NCBI GenBank assembly: GCA_025617745.1
Contig: CM046853.1
Span: forward strand, 15,853,174-15,917,173
DNA: 64,000 bases
Reading direction: 5' to 3'
DNA from: Heliocidaris erythrogramma
Taxonomy: Eukaryota > Echinodermata > Echinoidea > Camarodonta > Echinometridae
Position 1 is the first letter of the stretch. Every line of letters starts with the position of its first letter. Below the pieces are notes generated by a model that saw nothing but the letters and a program-made list of their open reading frames with translations, did not search any database and was not told where the DNA came from. A program made the translations under genes and the position numbers. Below are positions 46,331 through 58,739 of this stretch, in pieces.

Positions 46331-49283
46331 TAGATGACTCTACAAGCCCTCCCCTCCGGTCCCCAAAACAACAACAGCAATAAAAACAACAACATAATAT
46401 TACAGAGAGTTCATAAAGGAGTCACTGCTATTGATAAGTGCCCGCTTTGTCTTGTGATAAGTGCCCTATACCTATATACCTATATATATATTTAATATAT
46501 TGTTCGTATATACTCCGATGTCGCTTACAAATTGAGCCATAAAGTCCACAAAAGAACCAGATAGGCCTACCTAGCTCAGAGAGGCTTCCCTTATAATAGA
46601 TTCCGATCCCCTACTGATATCAGCATAATGAGAGGCAGTGGAGCAGGGGGCAGTTATACAAGAATGAGCAGTGCCCTTACATCAAAACAGGAAGAACGAC
46701 AATTTCTTTCTAAATTTTTTTAAGCTCGCTGGCTACGCTCGCTCGCATTTCCCATTGTCTTTTTATCATAATTATTAGGAAAATCGCTGTTATTCAAAAT
46801 ATCTTCAATATGAATAATCAGATCATTGCACTCAACTGTAAAATATTTTTTTTTTCTTTTTTTTTCTTTTTCATCTAGAACCATGCTAAGACATAAACAA
46901 TAATGTGTCGAAAATGATATTCGATAGTGTATTAATGGGTGGGACACCAACAAAAGCAATATACTATTGTCTCAGCTCAAAGTGGCGTTTCCCGCAATTT
47001 TTTCACCCTTTGTAGGTGCCCTTTGCCCCCAAAGTGCCCCTTTTGTTGGTGCCCCCACCCATTTTGAAAGACGCTCCACCGCCCCTGCTATCACCCACAC
47101 TGGGAGTTACTAAAGTTCTGGATTCTGATCTTTACCTCCTATTTTGCTCTTTTTAGTTATATATTGTGATATGATTTACATTTCATACAAGAATTATCTT
47201 TTGATGAACATTGACGAGTGCATATGGACGTCTATTAATGACGTCTATTATTCACAAGTAATATAATGTGATAATGCTGAACTCACTTTCCTTTTCAGAT
47301 GATGATAGAATCTTAATTACATTCAAATGATCCTAATGATTACTAAAGTTTTGTAACCATGGGCCTATTTCTATCTGTCAACCTCAAAACACATATCCAG
47401 TGGATCCAAATTTCTACATATCCATAATGAAAATTATAGTGTCCAAAGCATATTATGCTAAGGCTGGCTACTAAAATAAGGCAATTTTTTAACACGTAAT
47501 TTTTTTCATTTAGTATGCATGAATGTGTAAAATTATTTGACTATATAAATTCATTATGCAAAACATAACATCATATTTTACTCCCATTGCAGGCTAATTT
47601 TGTGGGTTGTGACCATAGCTTTAATGCCAAATGAATTTAAAGTAGAGAAAACCTTAGGTTGGTGAAACATTGTAGATTGACAGATTGACGGGTATTATAT
47701 GAATACACAGATGAATTAAGAGTGAACATGACTGTCATCAAATAAACTGGGTAACTTATACGTAAAAATGAGAGTGTTAAGATATATCATTTCAGGTAAA
47801 ATATTAAGGAGCACATATATACTTCTTAGAATAATGTTTGTAAGTGTCTTTTGTTGATAGCATTTAAAGATGATAAAGTGTCCTTTTTTCTCGTTCGTTC
47901 GTAAAACTTAAACTTTTCTTGGATGCCTCGTTCAGCAAATATACACATATTCGTGTTGCAAACTGCCCGAAATCCGACATAATTATCAAGTATAGGAGGT
48001 GATCATGTACATAAACTTTTCTCGTGTATTTCTTTGACAAAATAAAATTGTAGGTTAATTCTTTCCCCGCTCTCTTCGCTCGCTCATAAAATTTAGAAAA
48101 TGTAGAAACATAATGGTGGATTTTCGGGAAAGATGTGTCAGCCCCCCCCCCCCCTACTTAAAAAAGGGAGTTATGCGGCCCCTGTAATTATAAAAATTAT
48201 AGTTAACCTATATCTGCGATTACTCGATAATTTATGTTTGTATAAAGTAAGCAAACAGTGGAACGACGGTTTTAAGTCACTTCGAGGGGCATGGTGACCG
48301 CATCCACTTGGTTTGAAACACGAGGCCCTCAAATACACGTAGTTATTGTATTAAGTTCCATTATATGAACTTTATAAAGATAACTGCGTACTGCACAATG
48401 TGAGATCACATGATCAGGCTTATGACTTATGATAAGATATATAAATTTTCCTACCCCACCCCTATCATGGGCCTTGCTAAAATGGGTTGGGGCAGGGGTG
48501 GGGTGTTGGGATGTCACTCCCCCTTTCATATTCAACATTGCTGTCAGTATATAATATATGCGCCACTATGTGGGCAAAAAGGAGGGAGAGGGAAGAGAAA
48601 GGAGAAAAGAAAAAGGTGAAAAGATTCATTAGAGGTTAGAAGGGAAAAAAGAGAGAAAAAGAAGAAAAAAGGAAAGAAAACAGAAAACCTAATTCCGATT
48701 TTTTCAACACTGAAATTCGTATATGCATATGGGAATAAATAGATTATAAGAAAAAAACGAAAGGAAAACAAAGAAGAAAGCGACAGGATGAAGAAAGAAG
48801 AACTTTGAGATGAGATTAACGATGAACATGGCTGCCCAAATACAGTTTTGTATCTCAGACCCGGACGAGACTCATCTTTCTTTCACATTCTTTTAATCCA
48901 AATAGGACTGGAGGGCAATTAGCGCCCCCCCCCCCCCCCCCCCCACCGCTGATAGTTTTAAAGGGCTTGCCGCGCGACCTTATGACTTTTTCTTTAGAGT
49001 GTAATGTATCTTTTGATACAAAATGTGTGTGTATTCCCGGGTATGGTGTTACGTAACATTTGAATGTCATATAATAAATGTCAATGAAAAATGGTAGGTT
49101 CGTATTTATGAGTAAAACCATTAATCATTTGTACAGTCCAACCGTCTTCTTTCCTATTCCATTTTCTTTCTTTTTTTCTTATTTTTTCGCCATCCGATGA
49201 GGGAGGGGTGGGGGCGTTCCCTCTCTCCCCCCCCCCCCCCCCATTGCTACACCTCTGCTCCTGATGAATTTGCTTGTTTTTCC

Positions 49284-49863
49284 AGGAATTATGAACCCTA
49301 TTTCATTTTTCGGAAATACGAACCCTATTTCATTTTCGGAAATACGAACCCTTTTTCATTTTCGGAAATACGAACCCTATTTCATTTTCGGAAATACGAA
49401 CCCTTTTTCATTTTCGGAAATACGAACCTTATTTCATTTTCGGAAATACGAACCCTATTTCATTTTCGGAAATACGAACCCTTTTTCATTTTCGGAAATA
49501 CGAACCTTATTTCATTTTCGGAAATACGAACCCTTTTTCATTTTCGGAAATACGAACCCTTTTTCATTTTCGGAAATACGAACCTTCGGAATTATGAGCC
49601 CTTTTTCATTTTCGGAAATACGAACCTTCGGAAATATGAACCCTATTTCATTTTCGGAATTATGAACCTTCGGATAAACGAACCGTCGGATAAACGAACC
49701 TTCGGAATAACGAACCTTCGGAATAATGCAACAAATGTTCGGAATTACGAACCCTTTTTCATTTTCGGAATTATGAACCCCCAGGCATGGGAAATTAGTG
49801 TTTCGGAAATACGAACCTTCGGAAATACGAACCTTCGGAAAAACGAACCTTCGGAAAAACGAG
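49284..49863 (-). repeat. Right tandem-repeat arm
   Basis: The inverted counterpart of the left arm, longer (about 580 bp) and less regular. It includes the landmark AATGCAACAAATGTTCGGAA shared with 16745-16775 and 17075-17105. The long open frame at 49197-49946 is produced by the repeat. Confidence 0.9.
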
Positions 49864-50067
49864 ATGCCCCCATATGGACGATATCCATTGTTTTTTTTTG
49901 TTTACCGGGTTGTACAGTAAGAGAAATGCTTAAACATCGAATTTGATGTTGGTCAAAAATCTTTCATTTTCCCCTATTCTAGAAGCGGCTGATTAAAAAA
50001 TTCAAGATCTACTGCAAACTGATTACCTCATTCCATAGACTTTGCCAGGCGTATATTATCAGGTAAG

Positions 50068-51185
50068 TTCACAGGCGTAGCCAGGATTTTTCAATGGAGG
50101 GGGGGGGGGGGCACAGGGGTGTCGATCTGCATGTGTTCATGATACTAGGGATTATGGCATCCGGGGCAAAAAATGAAGTCCCCCCCCACCCCCTGAGTGC
50201 CCAAGCTTATCTTCGTCAGCGGAGGAGCAAAGCGACCGAGCGGCAAATTTTTCAATTTTTAACCCTAAAAAAAAAACGCAATTTCTTGTGCATTTTATCT
50301 AGGAAATTATGCAGTTGACCACCGCAATTGAGCGGCAGAGAAGCTCGAATTTTATACATTAATAAGCGGTTTTATATTTACTCACTTCTACAATCGGGAG
50401 CAAAGCTAACGAGAACCCTGAAAGGCTTGAGAAAGAGACGAGAAATTCAGCAAGGCTATAATTGAAGTTGAGATTTCTTTCATAAGTTGAACCTTTGCAA
50501 ATGCTGTTTTATATACTTTATCCTACATCGGGGGCGCAATATGTAGCAGGATTCATATGAAACATATATGATATAGTGAGCAAAGCAATTACATCTTTAT
50601 TTTTTCAATTTTTGAACCCTTTAAGCTATTTAAGAACTATTATGGGCCTACTGGGGGCGCGAAACTACGAGATCATGAAAGATAATAATTATGCGAGGGA
50701 GCAAAGCGACCGAGCTTTTGAAAATTTTCACATTTCAAACCTTCAAAAACTAGATTTCTAGTGCATTATATTTTAGGGTGCGTAATCCGTATAAAGATTA
50801 TGATTTTTCTTTCTGCCCCTCTCCCCTAGATACGCCACTGAGCGAAGCAACCGAGCGGGGGAGGGTGTGGGATGGGGTATCCCCCTCCCACATCAGGGAC
50901 TTCGAAAATCTGTCTATATTAGAGCATCCCAAAATGGTTTTTAATGAATAAAAGGAATGCACGGATCTACGCCAATGGACGGAACCCCTCAATTGAGAAT
51001 GACAATACCGAGCGAACGAATTTTCTTCCATATTTTCGCATTGAAATTATGGCATTTCTTTCCTTACTTCTAATTACAGAATGTGATGATATTTCAAGAT
51101 CAAACATAATGAGTTTGGATAATTATTAGTTTTAAGTTAATGTATCATAATTATATTGGGGGAATGATAATACAGACCATCCCCC
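50068..51185. repeat. hAT-like repeat complex related to 31.6-33.1 kb
   Basis: Starts near ACAGGCGTAGCCAGG with poly-G, GGGTGTCGATC and GGGGCAAAAAATGAAG. It continues through the GAGCAAAGCGACCGAGCGG body, a GATACGCCACTG end at 50830-50841 followed by AGCGAAGC, and one arm of the 32.3-33.1 kb palindrome (50885-51185). Non-coding. Confidence 0.6.
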
Positions 51186-51199
51186 CCCCCGGGATCGAC

Positions 51200-52330
51200 A
51201 CCCATGGGGGGCCAGAAGTGAAGGATCCAACGTGCGAAATTGGTGATGAGCACGCAAAGCTCCCCAGGGGGTGGGTGCAGGGAGGGGGAAGTTTTCCCTG
51301 AAGCTCTGACGTTTTATAGCAAATTTGGGAGAAAGTTAACGGCTCGTAGCACCTTTTTTTAGGCGGAAAGTTATTTCGAGGTCCGGACTGCTTTTCAGTT
51401 ATTTGGACGTAATACTGCACTGTAACAGGGATGGGTGCAGGGAAGGAGGAATTTCCCCCCTTCCCGCGCGAAGCGCGAAAGTTCTGAAAGTTATAGTTTC
51501 AAAAAATCCTCCCCAACTTACCCACTGGCGTAGACATAAGTTGGGGGAGTTAACTCCCCCACTGCTTTTCAATTTAATACTTGGACGCAATATTGCACTG
51601 TATGAAGTGGGGAGTTTCCCCCTTCCCGCGTGAAGCGCGAATGCTCTACGTTTTACAGCAAATTTGAGAGAAAGAAAACGGCTCGTAATACATTTTTTAG
51701 GCGGAAAGTTAATCCCTGGCTGCTTTTCAGTTATTTGGACGCAATACTGCATTGTATGTAACAGAGGTGGGTGCAGGACGTTCAGACGTTTTGTCAAATT
51801 TGAGAGAAAGATAAACGGCTCGTAGCAAACAATTTTTTTAGGCGGAAAGTTAGTTTGACGCCCTGGCTCCTTTTCAGTTATTTTGGACGTAATACTGCAC
51901 TGTAACAGGGATGGGTGCAGGGAGGGGGAGTTGGGAGGGGGAGTTTTCCCCCTCCCGCGCGAAGCGCGAAAGCTCTGACGTTTTAGCAAATTGGAGAGAA
52001 AGAAAACGGCTAGTAGCAAAAAAAAAATTCAGGTGGAAAGTATATAGTTCGACGCCTGGACTGCTTTTCAATTATGTGCACTCAACATTTCACTGTATGT
52101 AACAGTGGGTGCAGGGAGAGGAGAGTTATTTCCCCCTTCCCGAGCGAAGCGCGAAAACTTTGACGTTTTAGCAAAATTTCTAGAGAAAGATAACGGCTTG
52201 TATTGCGCCTTTTTAGGCCTTTTTCTCTCACTTCCCCGCTTTTTCGCTCTCAGTTTTTTTAGTTTTTTTTAGTGGCTGAATAGGGGCCCATGGCCCCCTT
52301 GTGCCCCCCTGTCTATGCCAGTGGGTAAGT
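51200..52330 (+). repeat. Tandem array of ~150-190-bp units
   Basis: About five units share AACGGCTCGTAG, TTTTTAGGCGGAAAGTTA, CTTTTCAGTTATTTGGACG, AATACTGCACTGTA, GGTGGGTGCAGG and CCCGCGCGAAGCGCGAAAG. Positions of the CACTGTA-type landmark are near 51417, 51596, 51748, 51898 and 52090. Each unit holds a self-complementary CGCGCGAAGCGCG. Relatives lie inverted at 37790-38235. Non-coding; sits directly upstream of the first recognised exon of the CNBD2-like gene. Confidence 0.75.
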
Positions 52331-52548
52331 TGGGAAGGATTTTTGCAAATTGGGGTTCCATTTTCAAGGAATTTTCTGGCTATATGTCTATCATAATGAG
52401 ACGGATTATCGAAAAGACCAATTTGGGCAAGAACTTTTGTAATTGGTAACTCGGGCAGTCATTGTATTTTGTATTCAAAGTTGGCCAAAATCATACAAAG
52501 CGCATAGATAAGAAAAGGTTTATATTTTCTGTCATTAATCGTTGACAG

Positions 52549-55500
52549 TGTAAACACAGACAGTTCCGACTTTCAAGGCATCCATGGATTACTGGATGAA
52601 CCCGAGCAGGCGCTGCTTTTCGATGTCAGGAAATTCAGAGCCAATAAAGAAGTGAGTGTATTTAATGCTTAAAAAGAAACATTGTAAGAAAACACAATTA
52701 AGTGTCGTGATTCCATTCCATTTCCTTTAATGATAATTACTATCATTATTATTCATTCATCGCTTCAAAGGGTCAATTTCTAACAAAAAACAACAACAAA
52801 ATGTATTGTTATTTTTCTGAATGATGTGAATCCTGTCGTTTCATTCAAATTAATTATTATGTGTCTAATGTCTAAAGCATTATAGTCGTTACGTTATCAT
52901 TAATTTCTTAATTTATTTTTGTTTATTCGAGGGAGTGGAACAAGTACAGATAGGAAGATCCAGAGAAAAAAAATCTTCCATTCTCAGCCAATATTTTTGT
53001 GTCAATGTTACATTTACTGCTTTTAAACTCCAAGATCATAAATATGAAATATTGTATTGAATGTTTCAGTCTGGAATTTCAGCGGACGCTAGAAGGATTC
53101 AGTCAACGAGACCCGCGAACAGAACGGAGAAAGATAAATACCATGTAAGTTTATCATCAATAATTGGGATCATATGATTTGTAATTGTTAGGCCTATTCT
53201 TTTCCTTCAAATTTAAGAAAATTCAAACATGAAAAGTATTTTATGACCGAATCAATAGATTAAATAATGAATATATTAGCCAAATCTGCCGTACAGTGCA
53301 GCGAATTGATTAGATTGTGCCTTTTCCTGTTCCCATCACTTTCTGTCACGTTTTCTCTTTCTACACTCTAAAAATCAAATATTAAATCATCTTCTATAAG
53401 GATGACAACAATTTCTAAATGGCAAAATTTCAAATTTTAAAATGCCTGATCCAACCTTTATAATGTTGGATCCAGCATGTTAAAAGTGTAAATCTACCAT
53501 TTTGAAAGTGTTGTCACTCCTCCATAATTATGTTGATCTAATATACTGAACTACAAAAGAAACGTCGCACTTTTCAAATTGATATCTTTTACACATGATA
53601 TTGGAATTTGATACGTAAAATCACATTTTATGTTTTTTTAACATCACAGATATGGCATTGACCGTCCATAACACATCATCATAACAAAATGTGATTTCTG
53701 TGTAGGATTAAAACTCATATCCTTTCCGTGAATATGGTAGTGCACTCGAGCGCAGCTTTTTGAAAAGCATGAGGCACATGCACATCCTCTATCCAGTGGG
53801 TTTAAAAGGGACCCAAAACCTTCATCCTGTCATTCGTTTCCTGAGCGCTGTCACCATGCCACGTCTGACTCGAAACCAGAGGGAACAAGCCATCGGACGT
53901 CTTCATGCTGGCCAACGTCCTAGAGTCATTGCCAACGACTTCAATGCAGCGTTCGGACAGTAGAGAGACTGCGGGAGCGATACAATGCAAACAAACAGCA
54001 CCAACGATCGTCAGCGCAGTGGTCGTCCCAGGGTGACAACAGCACGTCAAGATCGCCATCTTCACCGGGACCACTTGCAGGATCGCTTCCGCAGAGCAAC
54101 AGAATCGGCTCTACAGACTATTGGCACACACAACAGACCAATTTCTGCAGCAACTGTTCGTCGTCGGCTGAGAAGCTTCAACTTGTCTTGTCGGCGTCCT
54201 TCTCAGGGCCATATCCTCACCGTTCGACATCGTCGGGAACGTCTCCTGTGGGCCCAACAACGTCAGAACTGGCACTATCAACGACGAGAGTCGTTATTGC
54301 ACATCTGTACTTGTTAATCAAAATAAAGCAAAACATTTTCTCAGTTTCAAACACATACATGTGCGACGTTTCTTTTGTAGTTCAGTATATTTGAGTTTTT
54401 ATAGTCTTTCTATCTCGCCATTTCAAGTTTATTTTCATGCTTTTAAATGCACTCAGTTGCTCTATACATTTATTTTGTGTGTGAAATGGTCTTCCGGATT
54501 ACAATTATTTCAGTAATGCGACTGCCAAGCGACCGATAACCGACGATCTCTCTATTAACTCATTGCCTACGAGCACCGGGTCATCCTTGAATTTAGCCTA
54601 TGGGTATTAGAAACTTCAGTAGTCAACGGTTTGAGTACATTATCGTTCTGGTATCGGTCTCATCGATATGACTGTGGTATAAAATGTTATAATATCCGGT
54701 TTCTTTTTGTGACGACCCCATCCGTCTGTATGTGCCTTGTTAATGATTATTAATATTATCTTTCCATCAAGGTACTGATATCAATGAGGAACTACCCAAC
54801 GTTCTTTGAGTATCCTCTAGCCATGCAGCAACAGATCGTAGGAGTAGGTTGGTATGTCTCCTATCAACCCCAAAGAATCATCCTCAGACAAGGCCATTGG
54901 GCACAAAACTTCTACTTCATTCTCTCTGGATCGGGTAAGCTTAACCGTTGTTTATGAGGCTCATCTCCTATCGACTTTCTTTCTGCATATACATTAAACC
55001 AAAGTTATGTTTGAAAGTGGACACATTATTTTGAGTAGTTTGTGTATATATTTGTATTTATGTATTTAAATGCTTATCATAATTATTGCATTATGGAATG
55101 GTGAAATAATTCTAGAGATGAATTGAGCCACTGGTGATGAAAAGGATACTATTTTTAAGTTGTACTTATCCTGATCAAAGAGCTTAAAAGTGATTTTTTT
55201 TAATCATTGGTCAAAGATATTGTTTGAAGGGTTTGCCTTGTGGAGTGTTCTATTCATGATACCAAAAGGATCGAGTGAGTAATCCACAAAAGAATGAGAT
55301 TATCGTTTATATCCTAGTTTAGAGTATTGATCTACATTCAACGATCATAGTAAGGAAGTTTATTGCATTATTATCATTAATATCTTACAGTCGTGGTGAG
55401 TGTGCTGGATGAAGTGACCCATCAAAACAGAACAGTAGTCTATCTAAACAGAGGGGAAACCTTCGGGGTAAGTCAGAGATCGGGAAAGTTCAAAGTGGCT

Positions 55501-56229
55501 TTCTCGTTGGTTTTTATTCATGATTACGGAATCTAATTATTGATAGCTATTAACATTGGTTTCCGAAGATCTTAACGTTTGTTTGTTTGCTTGTTTTTTG
55601 TTTGTTTGCTGTTGTTGTTGTTGTTGTGTGTGTGTGTGTGTGTGTGTTTGTTGTTGTTGTTGTTGTTGTTGTTTTTTTTTTTGGGGGGGGGGCTGTTACA
55701 GTAGGCAAGGGCTAAAAGTGGCCTCTCTCACACTGGAGTTAAATTTTGAATAATTATTCATTACAGTAATTTCTGATTGACTACTTTAAGGAAAGTTCTT
55801 GATCATTTTTAAAACTGTTCTATAATTATTATAAATAGTCTATTTCCGATAAAAACATGATGCTATTAATTTAACAAAAACGTAATTTTATGCCCCGATA
55901 GACAAAACATCAGATGATCTAGTATATAGAGCCAAGAGACAAGCTACAGTTATTGCTATAGGGTGCGGATTGAGATGATCTGTATCAACGGCAATGTAAG
56001 TTTAATTTTTACGTATCATTATATTGATACAATAATGTATCAATAACCGATTTATACTTTTCACTGAAATTTATTCTATTGTTACGTCATACCACGAAAA
56101 TCTAGAGCAAAATGAGTTTACCCCTGCAACATGGTCGTGATGATGGCCTGCTGTTTCTCGTCAGAAAGGCAGAAAGGAAGAATCTCTGTACCCTCATAGT
56201 GTCTTACTGGTCTTCTAAAAGAAAGAGAG

Positions 56230-56261
<32 letters not shown>

Positions 56262-56732
56262 GAAGGAAAGAGTGATAGAAAGAAAGGGATAGAGATGAGA
56301 GATAGAGAAGAGAAAGGAGAGGAAAGAGAGAGAGAGACAGTAAGAGAAGGAGAGAGAGAGAGAGAGAGAGAGAAAGAAAGAAAGGGCACTAGGAATGAAG
56401 GACGAAATTAGCACACAAAAAAGAAGAAACTGAAATAAAAACTAACTGACTGCAATGGGTCTATCAGACAAAATGGTAATCAGTTTATATTGATATCTTT
56501 AGGCTTTAATTCGTACCGGACAGCTGTTAGAGTTTTCATTGCTGTTTTCATCAAAATTTTAAGGTGTTTTTTCTCCTGCACTATCCTTTTAATTTGCTCT
56601 ATGGTGATGTTGTGATGAACTCAAAATAAATATGAAATAAAATAATATCTCTTAGGACTATACCCGAATCTTCATGGCTTTTGGGTTGTCAACTCTACTC
56701 AATCCACAGCAAAACGACAATGCTTTTGTAAG
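52549..56732 (+). CDS. Cyclic nucleotide-binding domain protein, CNBD2-like (partial, spliced)
   Basis: Six exons with matching phases: 52549-52651 (acceptor GTTGACAG, donor GTGAGT), 53070-53144, 54772-54934, 55391-55467, about 55914-55995, 56656-56732. The translation runs LLFDVRKFRANKE in exon 1, then NYPTFFEYPLAMQQQIVGVG, QPQRIILRQGHWAQNFYFIL and SGSVVVSVLDE in exon 3, LNRGETFG in exon 4, RAKRQATVIA in exon 5 and DYTRIFMAFG in exon 6. RQG…YFILSGSV, GETFG and R-x-ATV are the beta-roll and phosphate-binding-cassette landmarks of cAMP/cGMP-binding domains. The RKFRANK lead-in and DYTRIFM tail recall CNBD2, a non-channel, non-kinase protein linked to sperm in mammals. The start codon and C-terminal exons are not identified. 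Exon 5 breaks frame, so this may be a pseudogene or an assembly error. Confidence 0.7.
53544..54387 (+). mobile_element. Tc1-type transposon, internally deleted, in a CNBD2-like intron
   Basis: Inverted ends TACTGAACTACAAAAGAAAC and GTTTCTTTTGTAGTTCAGTA, matching for about 27 bp through CGTCGCAC, sit in a TA duplication (53542-53543 and 54388-54389). Inside, from the ATG at 53856, MPRLTRNQREQAIGRLHAGQ begins a Tc1-family N-terminal helix-turn-helix. ERLRERYNA follows in another frame, then DRQRSGRPRVTTARQDRHL, RNA-typical ISAATVRRRL, and LTVRHRRERLLWA to a stop at 54315. The frame is shifted twice and the DDE catalytic part is absent, so it cannot transpose itself. The nearly perfect ends suggest fairly recent trans-mobilisation. 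Confidence 0.85.
55600..55692 (+). repeat. (TTG)n-(TG)n-(TTG)n-G-run
   Basis: Compound microsatellite ending in a T-run and G-run, within the intron before exon 5. Confidence 0.9.
55914..55995 (+). pseudogene. Frameshifted exon 5 of the CNBD2-like gene
   Basis: The DLVYRAKRQATVIAI part and the VRIEMICINGN part lie in different frames, neither continuous with exon 4 (phase 0) at the nearest acceptors. Two single-base deletions, one near the exon start (CAGATGATC) and one in ATAGGGTGCGG, would explain it. An alternative in-frame acceptor at 55928-55929 exists but would drop the conserved Arg-x-Ala-Thr-Val cassette. Confidence 0.6.
56216..56390 (+). repeat. (GA)n purine tract
   Basis: About 175 bp of GA/GAAA repeats inside the intron before exon 6. 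Frames across it are artefacts. Confidence 0.9.
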
Positions 56733-58477
56733 GTCAGTTATTCAAAAACTCTGGTTGAATTTTGTTAATGTTCCCTATAAGTTCTTTCTTTAAAAGGATT
56801 CTTTCAGCCAAAAGTAATAATAACGTTATAGGTTCGATTGAATTTCTATTTTTCATACTAAACTGAAGTACGTTATACTACTGTATGAATGTAAATCAGA
56901 TGCAGATTATGGAATAACGAACTTAAAGTTGCAATATTAATTTTTTTATTTTGTATCTTGATTTTGCCTTGATTTGTATTACTCCATTTCATGATCTTCG
57001 CCGATTCCTTTCCTTGCTGCCTCCGAATTAAATTCATTTAAAATAAAATAAAAAATAAAATAAAAGGCAAAAGCAAAAATATATTCATAGAATTGAATTC
57101 CATTCAGATCGATTCTGTTGTCTTGTAGAGCATGTAGAGCATACATAATATCCAAAATAAAATCGGGCGATATCACTTCAGTTATTTTTTATTGTGGATT
57201 TATTCTGTAAAATGAAAAATTATTCGTTTTAACTTCTAAACATGCCAAATGCCACTTATCATGACCAATCTTAAAATTGGTCATATTTTTATCTCTGTCA
57301 CCACTATGATTTATTCCTACCGTGTAACTGTATTTTTTTATTTTACAAAAGAGCAATCTTGAAATCAAAATTGTACTGAAATTACGAAACACAGTCTAGA
57401 GTTTCTTAAACTTTTTGCGCCCATGCACGACATGCCATTACTTCTACAATACATTTCTTGTTAGTATCGTTAATCCATGGCTTGATAGATTTGAATTGGA
57501 CTTTGTTTCATCAATTACCCCTTCATTAACCCCCTCCCCTTTAAATTAAAAAAAAAATCCTCTGACTATTCCCCTTGGGTAACAACTTTCTTGTTAAGAA
57601 CCACGCATGCCTAAATGTATGAATTACATTTTGCTTGGAAGCAGATCGATGACCAAGAAAGGTGCAACTATATAAGTTTTTTTATTGTTACCAAAAGTGA
57701 ATTGAATCTCGTAGTTTATAGGTGAGTACAGAATTGTTTAATGGCAGGAGATATTTTTCTTATTTGTATTCATTTTTTGTTGTTGTTGTTCTTCCATTGA
57801 GACGTGGAGACGTTCTTATTCGGGAGAGTAGGAGGTCTGACTGGATTGTCATAGTGCAGTGAAATCAGTGAGTCATTAGCTTTTACTCAACAGTGCACTG
57901 TCGCACAATATTGACCCCGCAAAAGGGGGAGGGGGGGGGGGGGGGGGTTGTGAAGCTGAGCGCGTGATATTGAGGAGCGTTGAGGAATTGTTGCGAGTGC
58001 AGGGATATAGACAAGGGGCCGGCCTTCATACAGATTTTTGAAAGTGTCTAGATTCCTACGAATCGTTGTTTCTAGCCGCAAATAAAATTTCGAATCTTTG
58101 TGTGCCAATAAGCACGCTTGTATCATCCAAACGTAGACCTTGATGGTAATACTTCTTTGATACATTGTATTTGCCTGTCATATATATTGAATATTATACT
58201 GTATGACCACACGCTCGTTACAAATCATTTTCTGAAATCCTGCGTGATGAATATTTTTGTGGATGTTTGTTTTCCAGGTTAAGTAATATATGCAAACCTG
58301 ATATACAACAGGTATAGATAAACAAAACTCTGTCTCGAGATAGCGGCATAGCCGACCAGTCGTGCACAAATAATGATCACGGCATCGTATGTAACTGGAC
58401 AAACAGAGTGCGCTATATAGATGTAGTGTGTTACTTTTAATAAAACGGGTAGCACGCTTACACTTACAGGCACAGTT
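56733..58477. other. Non-coding interval after exon 6
   Basis: AT-rich, with a G-run at 57929-57948. Further exons of the CNBD2-like gene are expected downstream but none is clear here. Confidence 0.4.
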
Positions 58478-58700
58478 AGTGGCGGATCCAGGGGGGGGGG
58501 GGCACTTGCGGCCCGTGCCGCCCCCCCCCCCCCGTTTGGAAGAAAAGTATGCATTTTGACCATAACGGATCATCCCCTCTGTCTATTGTGCCCCCCTTTT
58601 TTTTTTGCTTGCTTGTCAGAGAATTATGGAGGGAAACTGGACCCCCATAACCCTCCCCCCTCCCCACTGAACTAATTAATTTTGGATGTCTGGCGAAAAA
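58478..58700. repeat. AGTGGCGGATCCAGG poly-G/poly-C repeat
   Basis: Shares AGTGGCGGATCCAGGGGG, GGCCCGTGCC and the poly-C tract with 32171-32280 and 62400-62495. It then shares ACTGAACTAATTAATTTTGG, ending TCTGGCGAAAAAAAATGTCG, with the 4388-4580 module. Confidence 0.55.
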
Positions 58701-58739
58701 AAATGTCGCCACCTTCTGGACCACACCCTGGGATGTCCA

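Larger units (their letters stand above)
44748..49871. mobile_element. 5.1-kb foldback element with tandem-repeat arms, TU-like
   Basis: Two oppositely oriented minisatellite arms (44758-45133 and 49284-49863) bound about 4.1 kb of non-coding DNA. Outer ends are GTTACATGTCGTTTTTCC on the left and, inverted, GGGGCATCTCGTTTTTCC on the right. ATATGGACG lies immediately outside both ends (44739-44747 and 49872-49880), a probable 9-bp target duplication. Outer arm units are 16 bp (TTCCGAAGGTTCGTAT type); inner units are 26 bp with AAAATGAAAAAGGG inserted. The plan, long inverted ends made of short tandem repeats, is that reported for sea urchin TU elements; kinship is inferred. No transposase was found inside, so it is non-autonomous. 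Confidence 0.7.

Noticed and set aside
49197..49946. 249-residue open frame of repeating SEIRTLFHFRKYEP-like units
   Set aside because: It is produced by the tandem-repeat arm of the foldback element; the 26-bp unit keeps all frames open and the opposite arm gives the mirror frame at 44910-45470.
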